Assembly (NCBI GenBank): GCA_900314645.1
Contig: OMWB01000007.1
Span: 16,027-80,026 of the forward strand
Reading direction: 5' to 3'
DNA: 64,000 bases
Source: an uncultured Actinomycetes bacterium
Lineage (GTDB): Bacteria > Actinomycetota > Coriobacteriia > Coriobacteriales > Atopobiaceae
Shown here: positions 33,667 through 42,870 of the stretch, in pieces
How positions within the stretch are numbered: position 1 is the first letter of the stretch
Layout: each line of letters starts with the position of its first letter
Made by a program: the position numbers and the translations under genes
The notes under the pieces: model-generated
Databases searched by the model: none
Told to the model about the DNA's origin: nothing
The model's input: the letters and a program-made list of their open reading frames with translations, nothing else

Positions 33667-34344
33667 CTAGAGCCTCCCGCCAAGCCCCTGGCGGCCGAGT
33701 TCGCGCAGGCGTTCGACCATGGCCGCGTGATCTGGCGCGTTGAAGACGCAGCTTCCAGCGACGATGACGTTGGCGCCCGCCGCAACCACAGATTCGACGT
33801 TCGCGTCAGTAATGCCACCGTCAATCTCCACGAGTGGGCTCACGCCCCGCTCAAAACAGAGGGCCTGCAGCTGACGCAGCTTGCGATACGCGGTCTCGAT
33901 GAACTTCTGCCCACCAAAGCCCGGATTCACCGACATGATGAGCACCATGTCGACGTCCTCGATGATTGAGTCAAGCGCGACCACAGGGGTAGCTGGGTTC
34001 AGCACCACACCAGCGCGTGCCCCAGCCTCCTTGATGGCATACAGCGTGCGATGCGCGTGGCGCGCGGCCTCCATGTGGAAGGTCACCATATCTGCGCCCG
34101 CCTTGACGTAGCGGACGGCCTCCGCGTCGGGATTGTCGATCATCAGGTGGACATCAAGCGGCACGTCAGTCGCGGAGGCAATCTGTGAGATGATGCCTGG
34201 GCCAAACGACAGGTTGGGGACGAAGCAGCCGTCCATGACGTCACAGTGGATGAAGTCGGCGTTGGCGATGCTCTCCAGCTCAGCCCCAAGGTGTAGGAAG
34301 TCAGCTCCGAGTATTGAGGGCGCTATCATCACATCTTCATGCAT
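33667..34344 (-). CDS. rpe: Ribulose-phosphate 3-epimerase
   Basis: A 225-residue TIM-barrel enzyme of the pentose phosphate pathway. Conserved motifs are IAPSILGADFLHLG, HCDVMDGCFVPN (metal His and Asp), LDVHLMIDNP, GVVLNPATP, MSVNPGFGGQKF and the phosphate-binding VEIDGGI...GANVIVAGS. Start: the ATG at 34344 is favoured because GGGGAG lies 8 bases upstream, whereas the ATG at 34350 would leave only 2 bases. It heads the rpe - cysteine desulfurase - zinc ribbon - coaBC operon. Confidence 0.95.
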   Translation of the reverse strand: MHEDVMIAPSILGADFLHLGAELESIANADFIHCDVMDGCFVPNLSFGPGIISQIASATDVPLDVHLMIDNPDAEAVRYVKAGADMVTFHMEAARHAHRTLYAIKEAGARAGVVLNPATPVVALDSIIEDVDMVLIMSVNPGFGGQKFIETAYRKLRQLQALCFERGVSPLVEIDGGITDANVESVVAAGANVIVAGSCVFNAPDHAAMVERLRELGRQGLGGRL

Positions 34345-34448
34345 GGGCATCTCTCCCCTATTCTGTTAAGCGAAGCACTTGATGCACAGAACATGGTACC
34401 AAAGCCCGTGTGCAGCCCAGCGCACGGGCGCAAAACGCCATAGTCCTG

Positions 34449-35462
34449 TTATTGCTCCATTCCGTAGAACTCCTCGTGCGGACGACGGCCCAAGAGCCCG
34501 TCGATGGCCTCCTCGAGCCCTTGCGACTCGTAGAGCACCGCATGGACAGCCTCCGTGATGGGCGCCTCGACGCCAAGCTTATGCGCGAGCTCCCATACGG
34601 AGAGAGCGGCCTGTGCGCCCTCGACCACCATGCCGGTTCTCTGCTCGTAGCTAGCGAGCGATTCGCCTGACGCAAAAGCGATGCCAAACGCGCGGTTGCG
34701 CGAATGCCGCGATGTGCAGGTGACCACGAGGTCTCCCATGCCCGCCAACCCCATGCAGGTCAGCGGGTCACCGCCGCAGGCAGCTGCGATCCGGCCGATC
34801 TCAGCGAGTCCGCGCGTCATGAGCACGGCAAGCGTGTTGTCACCAGCGTCAAGGCCCATCGTCATGCCCGCCGCAATGGCGATGACGTTCTTCGCGGCGC
34901 CGCACACCTCAACGCCCACGAGGTCGCTCGTGGCATAGGCGCGAAACGCAGTACTGACGAACAAACGCTGGAAACGCTCGGCAATAGCCTCGTCAGAGGC
35001 GGCTATGACAGCGGCAGAGACCTTGCCCTCGGCAATCTCCTCCGCATGGTTGGGGCCAGAGAGGGCGGCGATGCGCGCGTTGTTGCCCAACACCTCGCCC
35101 ACGAGGTCAACCATCAGAAGGCCGGTGCCTGGCTCGATGCCCTTGGTCAGCACGAGCATCGGGAGGTTTGGATCAACGTACGGACGTGCCTGCACACAGG
35201 TGCTTCGAAGGAAGGCAGAGGGTACGGCCCATACCGCCTCGGTTGCCCCGGCAAAGGCCTCCTCCAGCGAAGACGTCGCACGCACGTTATGCGGGAGCTG
35301 CAGATTTGGCAAGTGCTGGGGATTACGATGCGTCTCGCAGATGCCCTGCGCCACACTCTCGCGGCGCGCATAGAGCATCACCTCGTCGACATGCGGTGCC
35401 AGAAGGCCGCAGGCAGCCGTTCCCCATGTGCCCGAGCCGATGACGGCAATCTTGTGCGACAC
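34449..35462 (-). CDS. gpsA: Glycerol-3-phosphate dehydrogenase [NAD(P)+]
   Basis: A 337-residue enzyme that reduces dihydroxyacetone phosphate to sn-glycerol-3-phosphate for phospholipids. It has the Rossmann motif KIAVIGSGTWGTAACGLLA, TKGIEPGTG, LSGPNHAEEIAEG, GAAKNVIAIAAGMTMG with the catalytic Lys, and AGMGDLVVTCTSRHSRNR. A GTG start at 35462 is preferred because GGAG is 6 bases upstream and the protein then begins MSHKIAVIG. An ATG at 35474 is the alternative. It follows plsY by 1 base, so the two consecutive lipid-synthesis steps are coupled. Confidence 0.95.
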   Translation of the reverse strand: MSHKIAVIGSGTWGTAACGLLAPHVDEVMLYARRESVAQGICETHRNPQHLPNLQLPHNVRATSSLEEAFAGATEAVWAVPSAFLRSTCVQARPYVDPNLPMLVLTKGIEPGTGLLMVDLVGEVLGNNARIAALSGPNHAEEIAEGKVSAAVIAASDEAIAERFQRLFVSTAFRAYATSDLVGVEVCGAAKNVIAIAAGMTMGLDAGDNTLAVLMTRGLAEIGRIAAACGGDPLTCMGLAGMGDLVVTCTSRHSRNRAFGIAFASGESLASYEQRTGMVVEGAQAALSVWELAHKLGVEAPITEAVHAVLYESQGLEEAIDGLLGRRPHEEFYGMEQ

Positions 35463-35463
35463 G

Positions 35464-36171
35464 CTACTCTCCATCCCGGCGCTGGGTAGGTGCGACGCGA
35501 CGACGCCGACCCTTACCGTCACCCGACTTCACGCTGAAGCGGTTCTCTTCACCATGGAGGAGCTTCACGACGTTGCCACGATGCGCCCAGACCACTACCG
35601 CGCTGGCTATGCAGATGGGCGCCGCGGCCCAAGGCGTGAAATGCCACAGGAAGAGGGCCTGCACGGGCATCAGGATGGCTGCCGCGAGCGAGCCAGCCGA
35701 GACATAGCGCGTAGGAAGCGCAAGCACGACGAAGCACGCCAGCAGCACAAGCGCCATCGGCCAGTGCAGCGCGAGCGCCGCGCCAAAGCCCACGGAGATG
35801 CCCTTCCCGCCATGGAAGCCCAGATACGGGCTAAACACGTGGCCGAGCACGCAGCACGCATACACGAGCGTCAATGCCGCAAACCCAGGCGCCGTGACAT
35901 CAAACGACATGCCTTCCGGCAGCACCAGCCCCATGAGTAGGCGGCTCACCGCCACGCTGAGCGTTCCCTTGCCCACATCGCACGCAAACGTGAGCGCAGC
36001 CGCAGAGCCTCCAGCGGAGCGGGCCACGTTCGTCATGCCGATGTTGCCAGAGCCCACCTCGCGCACGTCCACGCCACTCATGCGCTGCGCAATGATGAGC
36101 CCAAACGGAACGCCACACAGGGCAAATGACCCGACCAGACACGCAGCAAGCATTACAAGGAAGGCATCCAT
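35464..36171 (-). CDS. plsY: Acyl-phosphate:glycerol-3-phosphate acyltransferase
   Basis: A 235-residue integral membrane enzyme with about five to six helices. It has the three PlsY motifs: REVGSGNIGMTNVARS near residue 37, GFHGGKGISVGFG near 118, and a third glycine/asparagine region near residue 200 (HRGNVVKLLHGEENRF). It acylates the product of GpsA, encoded immediately downstream, using acyl-phosphate. The start at 36171 lies just after the der stop, with GGAGG inside the end of der. The tail (GDGKGRRRR) is unusually basic. Confidence 0.95.
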   Translation of the reverse strand: MDAFLVMLAACLVGSFALCGVPFGLIIAQRMSGVDVREVGSGNIGMTNVARSAGGSAAALTFACDVGKGTLSVAVSRLLMGLVLPEGMSFDVTAPGFAALTLVYACCVLGHVFSPYLGFHGGKGISVGFGAALALHWPMALVLLACFVVLALPTRYVSAGSLAAAILMPVQALFLWHFTPWAAAPICIASAVVVWAHRGNVVKLLHGEENRFSVKSGDGKGRRRRVAPTQRRDGE

Positions 36172-36172
36172 C

Positions 36173-37498
36173 CTAGTCCTCCGACTTCTTACGGAACTTC
36201 AGCCTGACGGGTGTGCCAGAGAGGTCGAAGTTCTCACGCAGGCGGTTTTCCAGATAGCGTTCGTAGTTGTCGTTCACAAGATCCGGCGCATTGCACCAGA
36301 AGGTGAAGACGGGCGGCTTGGTCCCCGTCTGGGCACCGTAGTTCACCTTGAGACGACGCCCCTTGTCCGTGACGGTATAGCCCGACTCACGCAGCTGGGT
36401 GAGCAGCTGGTTGAGCTTCGGCGTGGGGATCTGCTGCGCGTGGTTCTCGGCCACACGTACCGCTGCCTCGAGCACCTTGTCCACCGCGCGACCCGTGAGG
36501 GCACTCACGTTGATCGTCGGAGCCCACGGGGCGAAGCCCATGCGTTGCGCGAGCGACTGGGCCACGTCGTTGCGCTGCTCCTCGGTGGTGATGAGGTCCC
36601 ACTTGTTGAGCAGGATGACCAGGGCGCAGCCACGGTCAACTGCCATGCCCACAAGCTTCTGGTCCTGCTCAGTGACTCCCACCGATGCGTCAACAACCAG
36701 GAGGCACACGTCGGCACGGTCCATGGCCTCAAGGCCGCGCACGAGGCTGTAGTACTCGACGTCCTCGTGCACCTGCGTCTTCTTGCGCATGCCGGCCGTG
36801 TCGACCAGACGGAAGCGCTGACCCTTCCACTCGATCATGGTATCGATGGCGTCGCGCGTGGTTCCGGCCACGTCGCTCACGATGGAACGGTTGCGCTTGG
36901 CGAGGCGGTTGGCCAAAGACGACTTGCCCACGTTGGGTCGCCCGATGATGGCGACGTTGAGGGCGTCGTCATCAGGCTCGTCCTCCTCGCCCGTGTCGGG
37001 CGGGAAGGCCGCCACCACGTCATCCAACAGGTCTCCGGTGCCGTGGCCGTGGCCTGCGCTGATGGCACGCGGCTCGCCTACACCCAAGGACCAGAAGTCC
37101 CAGAGCGCCGTCTCGTTCTCGGGGTTGTCGAGCTTGTTGACGCAGAGGAACGCGGGCTTGTCGGCCTTGCGCACGACACGTGCGACCTCCTCGTCCTCGT
37201 CGGTAACGCCCACGGTGCCGTCCACCACAAAGATGATGACGTCGGCCTCGTCGCAGGCCGCAAGCGCCTGCTCGCGGATGCGCGGCGCGAAGACATCCTT
37301 CGACTTGATGGACTCGATGCCACCGGTATCGATCAACACAAACTCACGGCCGTTCCAGTCGGTCGTGTGATACGAGCGGTCGCGCGTGACGCCACGCGAC
37401 TCATGCACAATCGCGTCGCGAGACTCCGCAAGGCGATTGACGAGCGTGGACTTGCCTACGTTGGGGCGTCCCACGACCGCGACAATTGGTTTGGACAT
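36173..37498 (-). CDS. der: Ribosome-associated GTPase Der (EngA)
   Basis: A 441-residue double GTPase needed for 50S assembly. GTPase 1 has GRPNVGKSTLVN at residue 10, DTGG and NKLD. GTPase 2 has GRPNVGKSSLAN near 185, DTAGMRKK and NKWDL, and a C-terminal KH-like domain ends the protein. Both domains are intact. The start follows AGGAGGAG. It is the first gene of the der - plsY - gpsA unit and is divergent from the SIR2-domain gene. Confidence 0.97.
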   Translation of the reverse strand: MSKPIVAVVGRPNVGKSTLVNRLAESRDAIVHESRGVTRDRSYHTTDWNGREFVLIDTGGIESIKSKDVFAPRIREQALAACDEADVIIFVVDGTVGVTDEDEEVARVVRKADKPAFLCVNKLDNPENETALWDFWSLGVGEPRAISAGHGHGTGDLLDDVVAAFPPDTGEEDEPDDDALNVAIIGRPNVGKSSLANRLAKRNRSIVSDVAGTTRDAIDTMIEWKGQRFRLVDTAGMRKKTQVHEDVEYYSLVRGLEAMDRADVCLLVVDASVGVTEQDQKLVGMAVDRGCALVILLNKWDLITTEEQRNDVAQSLAQRMGFAPWAPTINVSALTGRAVDKVLEAAVRVAENHAQQIPTPKLNQLLTQLRESGYTVTDKGRRLKVNYGAQTGTKPPVFTFWCNAPDLVNDNYERYLENRLRENFDLSGTPVRLKFRKKSED

Positions 37499-37591
37499 AC
37501 AACTCCTCCTGCATAGAAAACATGAGTAATCATTTTACCATGCCGACGTGCGCTAGCATGGTGGTGAGCAACGCGTGACAACGAGGTGAAC

Positions 37592-39013
37592 ATGCGGATA
37601 CACGGTGTCGAGATTCCAGACGTTCTGACGAAGGCCATCGAAGAGGACCGGCTTGTGGTGTTTGCCGGTGCGGGCGTCTCCATGCAGCCGCCCCATCCCC
37701 TTCCAGACTTCACGGAGCTGGTGCGGGAGCTCGTGGCGAGCGTGAAGCCTGCCCCAGGCGTGGCACAGCGCCGCGGCAACGAGCGCTACGAGTCCTACCT
37801 TGGGCGCATTGGCGACACGGCGCGCGTCAAGCACGCGTGCGCCGAGGTGATGAGTCCTGGCGCGTACTCCACGCTACACGCGAACATCCTCAAGCTCTTT
37901 GACGGCGGCGTGCTGCGCGTCGTCACGACCAACTACGACCTGCGGTTCGAGGCGGCGGCGCACGATCTGGGCATGACGCTGCGCTCGTTCTCCTCCCCGG
38001 CGCTCCCCTTGGGAAACGACATCAAGGGCATCGTCCACCTGCATGGAGACGTCTCACATCCCGATGAGATGATCGTCGTCGACTCCGACTATGGCAGCGC
38101 CTACGTCTCCGACGGATGGGTGGCCCGCTTCCTGGTGAAGATGTTCTCGCGCTACGTGGTGCTCTTTGTGGGCTACAGCCTGAGCGACGTCCCCGTGCAG
38201 TACCTCGTGCGATCCATCTCGACAGAGCTGCAGGACCGCGTCTTTGTGCTTGAGACCGAGCCCAACGACTTCTCCAAGTGGCGGCAGCGCGGCATCACCC
38301 CCATTCCCTTTGCCGCCTACGATCAGCTGCCCGATCTCTTCGACGAGTGGCAGCGGCGCGTGCTGCGCACGCCCGAACAGCGCATCGCGGCGGTCAGCCG
38401 CATCGCGGCAACGCGCCAGAAGCTCACCGACTATGACAGCGAGACCCTCCACAAGGCCTTTGGCTCTGCGGACCTGGCCATGCAGGAGCGCTACGCATGG
38501 GCCTTTGTTGATGCGGCATGTGGGTTCGAGTGTCTGTCCATGCTCGTCGACCTTGGGTATGGCTCCTTCCTGCTTGAGGAAGAGAACCATCCACGTGACG
38601 AGGTCTTTCGCCAGTGGGCAGCGCGCGCGTTTGCGACCACACGCTACCGCGAGCTGGTCCTGCTTGCCGAGGAGGCGCATCGTCCCCTCTGCGGACGCTT
38701 CCAGTTACTCGTCATGCAGGAGCTTGCGCGTGGCGACGCTGATGACGAATGCCTTGCCTTCTGGGCCGCATTCCTGGATTCACGTGCGATGGGCGCCGCT
38801 GGGCTTGCGATGGACACGTTGCTGCAGGTCATTGCACACTGCGACAACCCCGAGACGGCTCGCGCCTACATCGCAAAGGCATACTCCACCCATGCGGCGC
38901 TGCGCAGAAATGCGGATGGCACGATTCCCAAAGAGCCTTACATTCGCTACGACATTGACCCTAAGCGCGACTCGGGTGAGCTGCAACGCTCCCTTTCCGC
39001 CCTTACCCTCTAA
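37592..39013 (+). CDS. SIR2-domain protein, candidate antiphage effector
   Basis: A 473-residue protein. Residues 15-260 form a SIR2_2/sirtuin-like NAD-binding domain with FAGAGVS (24-30), TTNYD (112-116), a HLHGD catalytic-His region (149-153) and FVGYSLSD near residue 192. The rest is helical and unassigned. Such proteins in bacteria are usually NADases of antiphage systems. Here there is no adjacent TIR, HerA or AbiEi-like partner, and the protein is shorter than DSR1/DSR2. The ATG at 37592 has GAGGTG upstream. It is the only plus-strand gene in an otherwise minus-strand block of about 18 kb, which fits insertion. Confidence 0.8.
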   Translation: MRIHGVEIPDVLTKAIEEDRLVVFAGAGVSMQPPHPLPDFTELVRELVASVKPAPGVAQRRGNERYESYLGRIGDTARVKHACAEVMSPGAYSTLHANILKLFDGGVLRVVTTNYDLRFEAAAHDLGMTLRSFSSPALPLGNDIKGIVHLHGDVSHPDEMIVVDSDYGSAYVSDGWVARFLVKMFSRYVVLFVGYSLSDVPVQYLVRSISTELQDRVFVLETEPNDFSKWRQRGITPIPFAAYDQLPDLFDEWQRRVLRTPEQRIAAVSRIAATRQKLTDYDSETLHKAFGSADLAMQERYAWAFVDAACGFECLSMLVDLGYGSFLLEEENHPRDEVFRQWAARAFATTRYRELVLLAEEAHRPLCGRFQLLVMQELARGDADDECLAFWAAFLDSRAMGAAGLAMDTLLQVIAHCDNPETARAYIAKAYSTHAALRRNADGTIPKEPYIRYDIDPKRDSGELQRSLSALTL

Positions 39014-39046
39014 GGTAAGGACTGTCATCCAGCGCTGAATCCCTTT

Positions 39047-40459
39047 TCACGAAGCGACGTGGGTCTGCAAGGCGTCAAGCAGGTCCTGCGGGCTGGTCTG
39101 CGCAACGAGGACGGTTGCGCCGCGGGCTTGCAGCTCCCGTACGATGTGTCCTTGTGTGTCGCCGTCGAGCGTCACGTGGTCAAAGTTGAACATGACCTCG
39201 GGAAGCACCACCACCGTGTTGGTGAGGTCCTCGTCGAGCTGGGCAAGCAGGTCGCAGCTCACGATGAGGCCCGTCACGTTGACGTCACCACCGTAGTAAT
39301 CGTTATGGATGGCAACCGGGATGACGTTGAGCTCGTCTGTGCTGAGCGCCGCTTTCCATGCGGAGCAGAACTCGCCGATGACTCCCTCGGCCGCCTCACC
39401 ACACACGAAGAGCACACGCGCGTTACCAGCGGCCAGCGCCTCGGCAACAAGCCGCAGGTCTTCCTGCCTGTGCTCGCACACCTCGTGCGCATCGTCGAGA
39501 AAGCTCCGCAGCATGCCGATACCGTCATAGAACTGTGGGTAGCCATCGTACGTCTCCGCAGCGGGGATTGGCAGGTCCGCGTCCAGGTAGAACTCGTCCG
39601 AGAGTTGGAATCGCGTGATCCCGAGCCTCTCCCGAGCGCGACGCTGATAGGGCTCCAGCAGCTTCACAACCGCACGCGACGCCTCTTGGTCCTCCGAGAA
39701 CGATGAAGAGAAGCGCTTGGAATAGCGCGTGTAGCCCATGGGCACGAGTGCGAGCGACGTGAACGACGGATGCGCCTCAACCCAGTCGAGCGTGCGATGA
39801 AGCTCCTCCCCATCGTTGATGCCCGCACACAGCACGATCTGGCCGTGGACCTCGATGCCAGCGTCGAGCAGTCTCTCCAGCACGTCGATGCCTCGCTGGG
39901 CATGCCGTCCGATCAGCGACCGCCTTACCTCGGGCGATATGGCATGCAAAGAAACGTTCATGGGCTCGAGGCGGCACTCGATGATGCGCTCGACCTCCTC
40001 GTCCGACACGTTCGTGAGCGTGACGAAGTTGCCCTGCAAGAACGACAGGCGATAGTCGTCGTCGCGCAGTGAGAGCGATGCGCGCGCATCCTCAGGAAGC
40101 ATGGCCATGAAGCAGAACTGGCACGCGTTCACACAGGTTCGGATGCCATCGAAGAGCACATCCGTGAAGTCGACGCCCCAGTCCTGGCCCGCCTCGCGCT
40201 CGAGCACGCACTCGTAAACCTCGTCGTCTTCTGGCACGTACACGTTAAGCTCGGCAACGCGGCCATCGGCCTCCCACCGCCAGTCGATGATGTCACGCAA
40301 CTCCACCCCGTTGACCGTCAGGATGCGCATGCCCTCCTCGAGGCCAGCCTCCCATGCAGGGCTACCGTCCTCCACATGGCTGATCCAGGCGCCGTCCGCC
40401 TGTTCACGCGTGGACGCGTAGTCTGCACGCTTCGTCTCTTTCGTAGGGCTCGCTGCCAT
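39047..40459 (-). CDS. DUF512 radical-SAM-like protein with PDZ domain
   Basis: A 470-residue protein with an N-terminal PDZ-like domain (about residues 22-75, GSPAWEAGLEEGMRILTVNG). A radical-SAM-type cluster C-x3-C-x2-C follows in TCVNACQFCFM near residue 110, then a DUF512 C-terminal region with LFVCGEAA. This family is common beside der and plsY in clostridia and actinobacteria; its substrate is unknown. No strong ribosome site is seen before the ATG at 40459. It lies 26 bases after ispH and is probably the last gene of that operon. Confidence 0.88.
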   Translation of the reverse strand: MAASPTKETKRADYASTREQADGAWISHVEDGSPAWEAGLEEGMRILTVNGVELRDIIDWRWEADGRVAELNVYVPEDDEVYECVLEREAGQDWGVDFTDVLFDGIRTCVNACQFCFMAMLPEDARASLSLRDDDYRLSFLQGNFVTLTNVSDEEVERIIECRLEPMNVSLHAISPEVRRSLIGRHAQRGIDVLERLLDAGIEVHGQIVLCAGINDGEELHRTLDWVEAHPSFTSLALVPMGYTRYSKRFSSSFSEDQEASRAVVKLLEPYQRRARERLGITRFQLSDEFYLDADLPIPAAETYDGYPQFYDGIGMLRSFLDDAHEVCEHRQEDLRLVAEALAAGNARVLFVCGEAAEGVIGEFCSAWKAALSTDELNVIPVAIHNDYYGGDVNVTGLIVSCDLLAQLDEDLTNTVVVLPEVMFNFDHVTLDGDTQGHIVRELQARGATVLVAQTSPQDLLDALQTHVAS

Positions 40460-40485
40460 CTGGGGTTGCCGCTCGTCAAGCTGCC

Positions 40486-41331
40486 TCAGCAGGCGCCCGT
40501 CAAGGCGCCAAGCGCCTCTACGACCTCGTCAATCTGCGAGCGCGGCGTCGAGGCACCGGCCGTGACGCCCACAAGCTGCGCCCCCTCAAACCACGCACGT
40601 TCCAACTCGTCCGCACGCTCGATGTGGTGCGTCGACGCACAGACGTCAGCGCAGATCTGCGCCAGATGCGTGGTATTGGCGGAACTGCGCCCACCGATGA
40701 CCACCATCACGTCAGCTCGAGCCGCGAGCTCCGCGGCGGCACTCTGGCGCTCACTCGTTGCCGAGCAGATGGTGTTGAGCACGCGCACCTCATCCGCACG
40801 GCCCAGGAGCGCAACAACGACCTCATCCAGCACGGACTTGGCCATGGTGGTCTGCACAACTACGCCCACGCGCTTTCCAACCTCAACCGAGGCCAGATCG
40901 GCACCACTGCCGATCACGAGCGCCTCGGGCGCATGACCCAGCGTGCCCTCCACCTCGGGATGTCCCGCCTCTCCCACGATGATTGGCTGGTAGCCATCTT
41001 TGGCCAGACGTTCGATGGCACGGTGCACCTTCTTCACGAAGGGGCACGTGGCGTCAAGCACCGCCGCACCGCTCTTACGCGCGGCAGCCTCAACCGCCGG
41101 CGTCACGCCGTGCGTGCGCAGAAGCAGCGTGGCACCTCTGCCCACAGCAGGGTCATCCACTACCGTGACACCCTCAGCCTCAAGCTCTGACACCACCACG
41201 GGGTTATGGATGAGCGGCCCAAGGGTATGCACGGGGCCTTCCGCGTCGCGTGCGGCGTCAATTGCCAACTGCAGCGCACGCTCGACGCCGTAGCAGGCGC
41301 CCGCCTCTCGGGCAACTTCAATCGTTGTCAT
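40486..41331 (-). CDS. ispH: 4-hydroxy-3-methylbut-2-enyl diphosphate reductase
   Basis: A 281-residue Fe-S enzyme, the last step of the MEP isoprenoid pathway. The three cluster cysteines are in ACYGVERA (C13), DATCPFV and NTICSATSERQ. The catalytic Glu and Ser/Asn regions (GEAGHPEVEGTLG, TTMAKS and GGRSSANT) are present. The start at 41331 gives the usual N-terminus; an upstream ATG 5 codons earlier is less likely. It pairs functionally with ispG, dxr and uppS near the right end of the window and is cotranscribed with plsC and cmk. Confidence 0.96.
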   Translation of the reverse strand: MTTIEVAREAGACYGVERALQLAIDAARDAEGPVHTLGPLIHNPVVVSELEAEGVTVVDDPAVGRGATLLLRTHGVTPAVEAAARKSGAAVLDATCPFVKKVHRAIERLAKDGYQPIIVGEAGHPEVEGTLGHAPEALVIGSGADLASVEVGKRVGVVVQTTMAKSVLDEVVVALLGRADEVRVLNTICSATSERQSAAAELAARADVMVVIGGRSSANTTHLAQICADVCASTHHIERADELERAWFEGAQLVGVTAGASTPRSQIDEVVEALGALTGAC

Positions 41332-41369
41332 GCGATCACCCACCATAGCCAGACTCCCTCGTGTGGCTC

Positions 41370-42095
41370 CTACACCTTTCCAGGATGCTCCGCCCGAAGC
41401 TCGTCACGCAACGCATAGACGCGCTCCATAGCCACGCGCTCCATCTCCTCGCATTGCGCCTTGCGGCCGGTCGCCGTCATCTCGGAGAACTCGATGCAGT
41501 CGCCAGCCTTCAGGTACACGCGCCAAAACAGACGCTTGAAGGGCGTACCCTGCACCGTAATCTGCCTGGCGCCCACCACCGCCGTGGGCTGCACGGGCGC
41601 CTTGCCCATGCGGGCCATGAGGGCAAAGCCTCCATGGATCTCTACTGGCTGGTCGTCCGTACGGATGCGCGTGCCTTCGGGGTACACGAGCACGCATTCC
41701 CCACGCTTCAGGGCACGTTCGACGCGGCGTACACACTTGATGTCTGCCGTGCCACGCTCCACGGGGATGGCGCCGATGCGCGAGAAGAACCACTTGGCCA
41801 GCGGCACCTTGTCAAACTCGCTCTTGTAGATGGGGCGGCACGGAATGCCGTGGAACCACAGGGAGATGAGCGTCACCACCGGCTCGTGCATCGACACGTG
41901 GTTACCCACGATGACGCGGGCGCGTTTGTCATCCCACAGCTTCTCGCTGTTCTCAAAGGACCACGGCCAAAACACCTTCGTGAAGGCGCCCACCACACAG
42001 GCCGCAAACGCAAGCAACGCCCTCGCAGGCAGTGGGAACTCCGCGATTGGGGACTCGTAATAGTCGTCATAGGTATTGCCAGCAAATGCGCGCAT
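41370..42095 (-). CDS. plsC: 1-acyl-glycerol-3-phosphate acyltransferase (PlsC family)
   Basis: A 241-residue membrane-associated acyltransferase, converting lysophosphatidate to phosphatidate. A hydrophobic N-terminal segment (ALLAFAACVVGAFTKVFW) precedes the active-site block VGNHVSMHEP, which is H-x4-E rather than the usual H-x4-D. The YPEGTRIR motif II and a PVQPTAVVG block follow. The Asp-to-Glu change is conservative but should be checked. It lies 2 bases after cmk and 38 before ispH in one operon. Confidence 0.9.
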   Translation of the reverse strand: MRAFAGNTYDDYYESPIAEFPLPARALLAFAACVVGAFTKVFWPWSFENSEKLWDDKRARVIVGNHVSMHEPVVTLISLWFHGIPCRPIYKSEFDKVPLAKWFFSRIGAIPVERGTADIKCVRRVERALKRGECVLVYPEGTRIRTDDQPVEIHGGFALMARMGKAPVQPTAVVGARQITVQGTPFKRLFWRVYLKAGDCIEFSEMTATGRKAQCEEMERVAMERVYALRDELRAEHPGKV

Positions 42096-42097
42096 CG

Positions 42098-42784
42098 TTA
42101 GCGAGCCTCCTCCATCATCTTCACGATAAGGCCGACGACCTCGTCAACGGTCTTGTCGGACGAGTCGATGTGCACGGCATCCTCGGCCGGCTTAAGCGGA
42201 GAGGCGGCACGTGTCGAGTCCGCCTGGTCACGGCGGACGAGGTCAGCCATGATCTCTGCCACGGCGTTCTCGTCGGCCGTTGCCGTCGCGTCCTTTGCGG
42301 CATCGCCGCCATCGCGCTGCACCGCGCGACGCAGCGCACGGGCCGCCGGATCTGCCGTCAGGAACACCTTGACCTCAGCGTCCGGGAAGACCACGGTGCC
42401 GATGTCGCGTCCCTCCGCCACGACGTCGCCCTGCTCGCCAATGGCGCGCTGCTGCAGGACCATAGCCTCGCGGACAGCCGGGTTGGCGGACACGGGAGTC
42501 ACGGCCTTGTCAATCTCGGGTGTACGGATGGCGTCCGTGACGTCCTGCCCGTCGAGCAGGACCGTCTGGCGCTCCTCTCCCGGGACGAAGCTGATTCTGA
42601 TCTCACGCGCGACGGCAGCGACGGCCTCGGAGTCGTCGAGCGCCACGCCCCGCTGCACGCAGGCCAGCGCGGCAGAGCGATACATCGCACCGGTGTCAAG
42701 CAGCGTGAACCCGCAGCGTTTGGCGATGGCCTTCGCAACCGTGGACTTTCCCGAACCAGCCGGTCCGTCGATGGCAACCTTCAT
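42098..42784 (-). CDS. cmk: Cytidylate kinase
   Basis: A 228-residue kinase for CMP/dCMP. The P-loop is DGPAGSGKST at residues 6-15, followed by LLDTGAMYRSAAL, the CMP-binding AEGRDIGTVVFPDA and DRxDSTRAASPL. The start at 42784, after GAGGAGG, matches the usual MKVAIDGPAGSGKS N-terminus and removes 16 spurious residues. Placement next to plsC, ispH and rluB is typical for actinobacteria and clostridia. Confidence 0.96.
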   Translation of the reverse strand: MKVAIDGPAGSGKSTVAKAIAKRCGFTLLDTGAMYRSAALACVQRGVALDDSEAVAAVAREIRISFVPGEERQTVLLDGQDVTDAIRTPEIDKAVTPVSANPAVREAMVLQQRAIGEQGDVVAEGRDIGTVVFPDAEVKVFLTADPAARALRRAVQRDGGDAAKDATATADENAVAEIMADLVRRDQADSTRAASPLKPAEDAVHIDSSDKTVDEVVGLIVKMMEEAR

Positions 42785-42870
42785 GCGATCCTCCTCAGGT
42801 AGAAGCCTTAGGTTCAGTGTACCCCACCCCACTCGGGCTGGGCTTTGGCTCGAAGCAACGTTTCAGCCAA

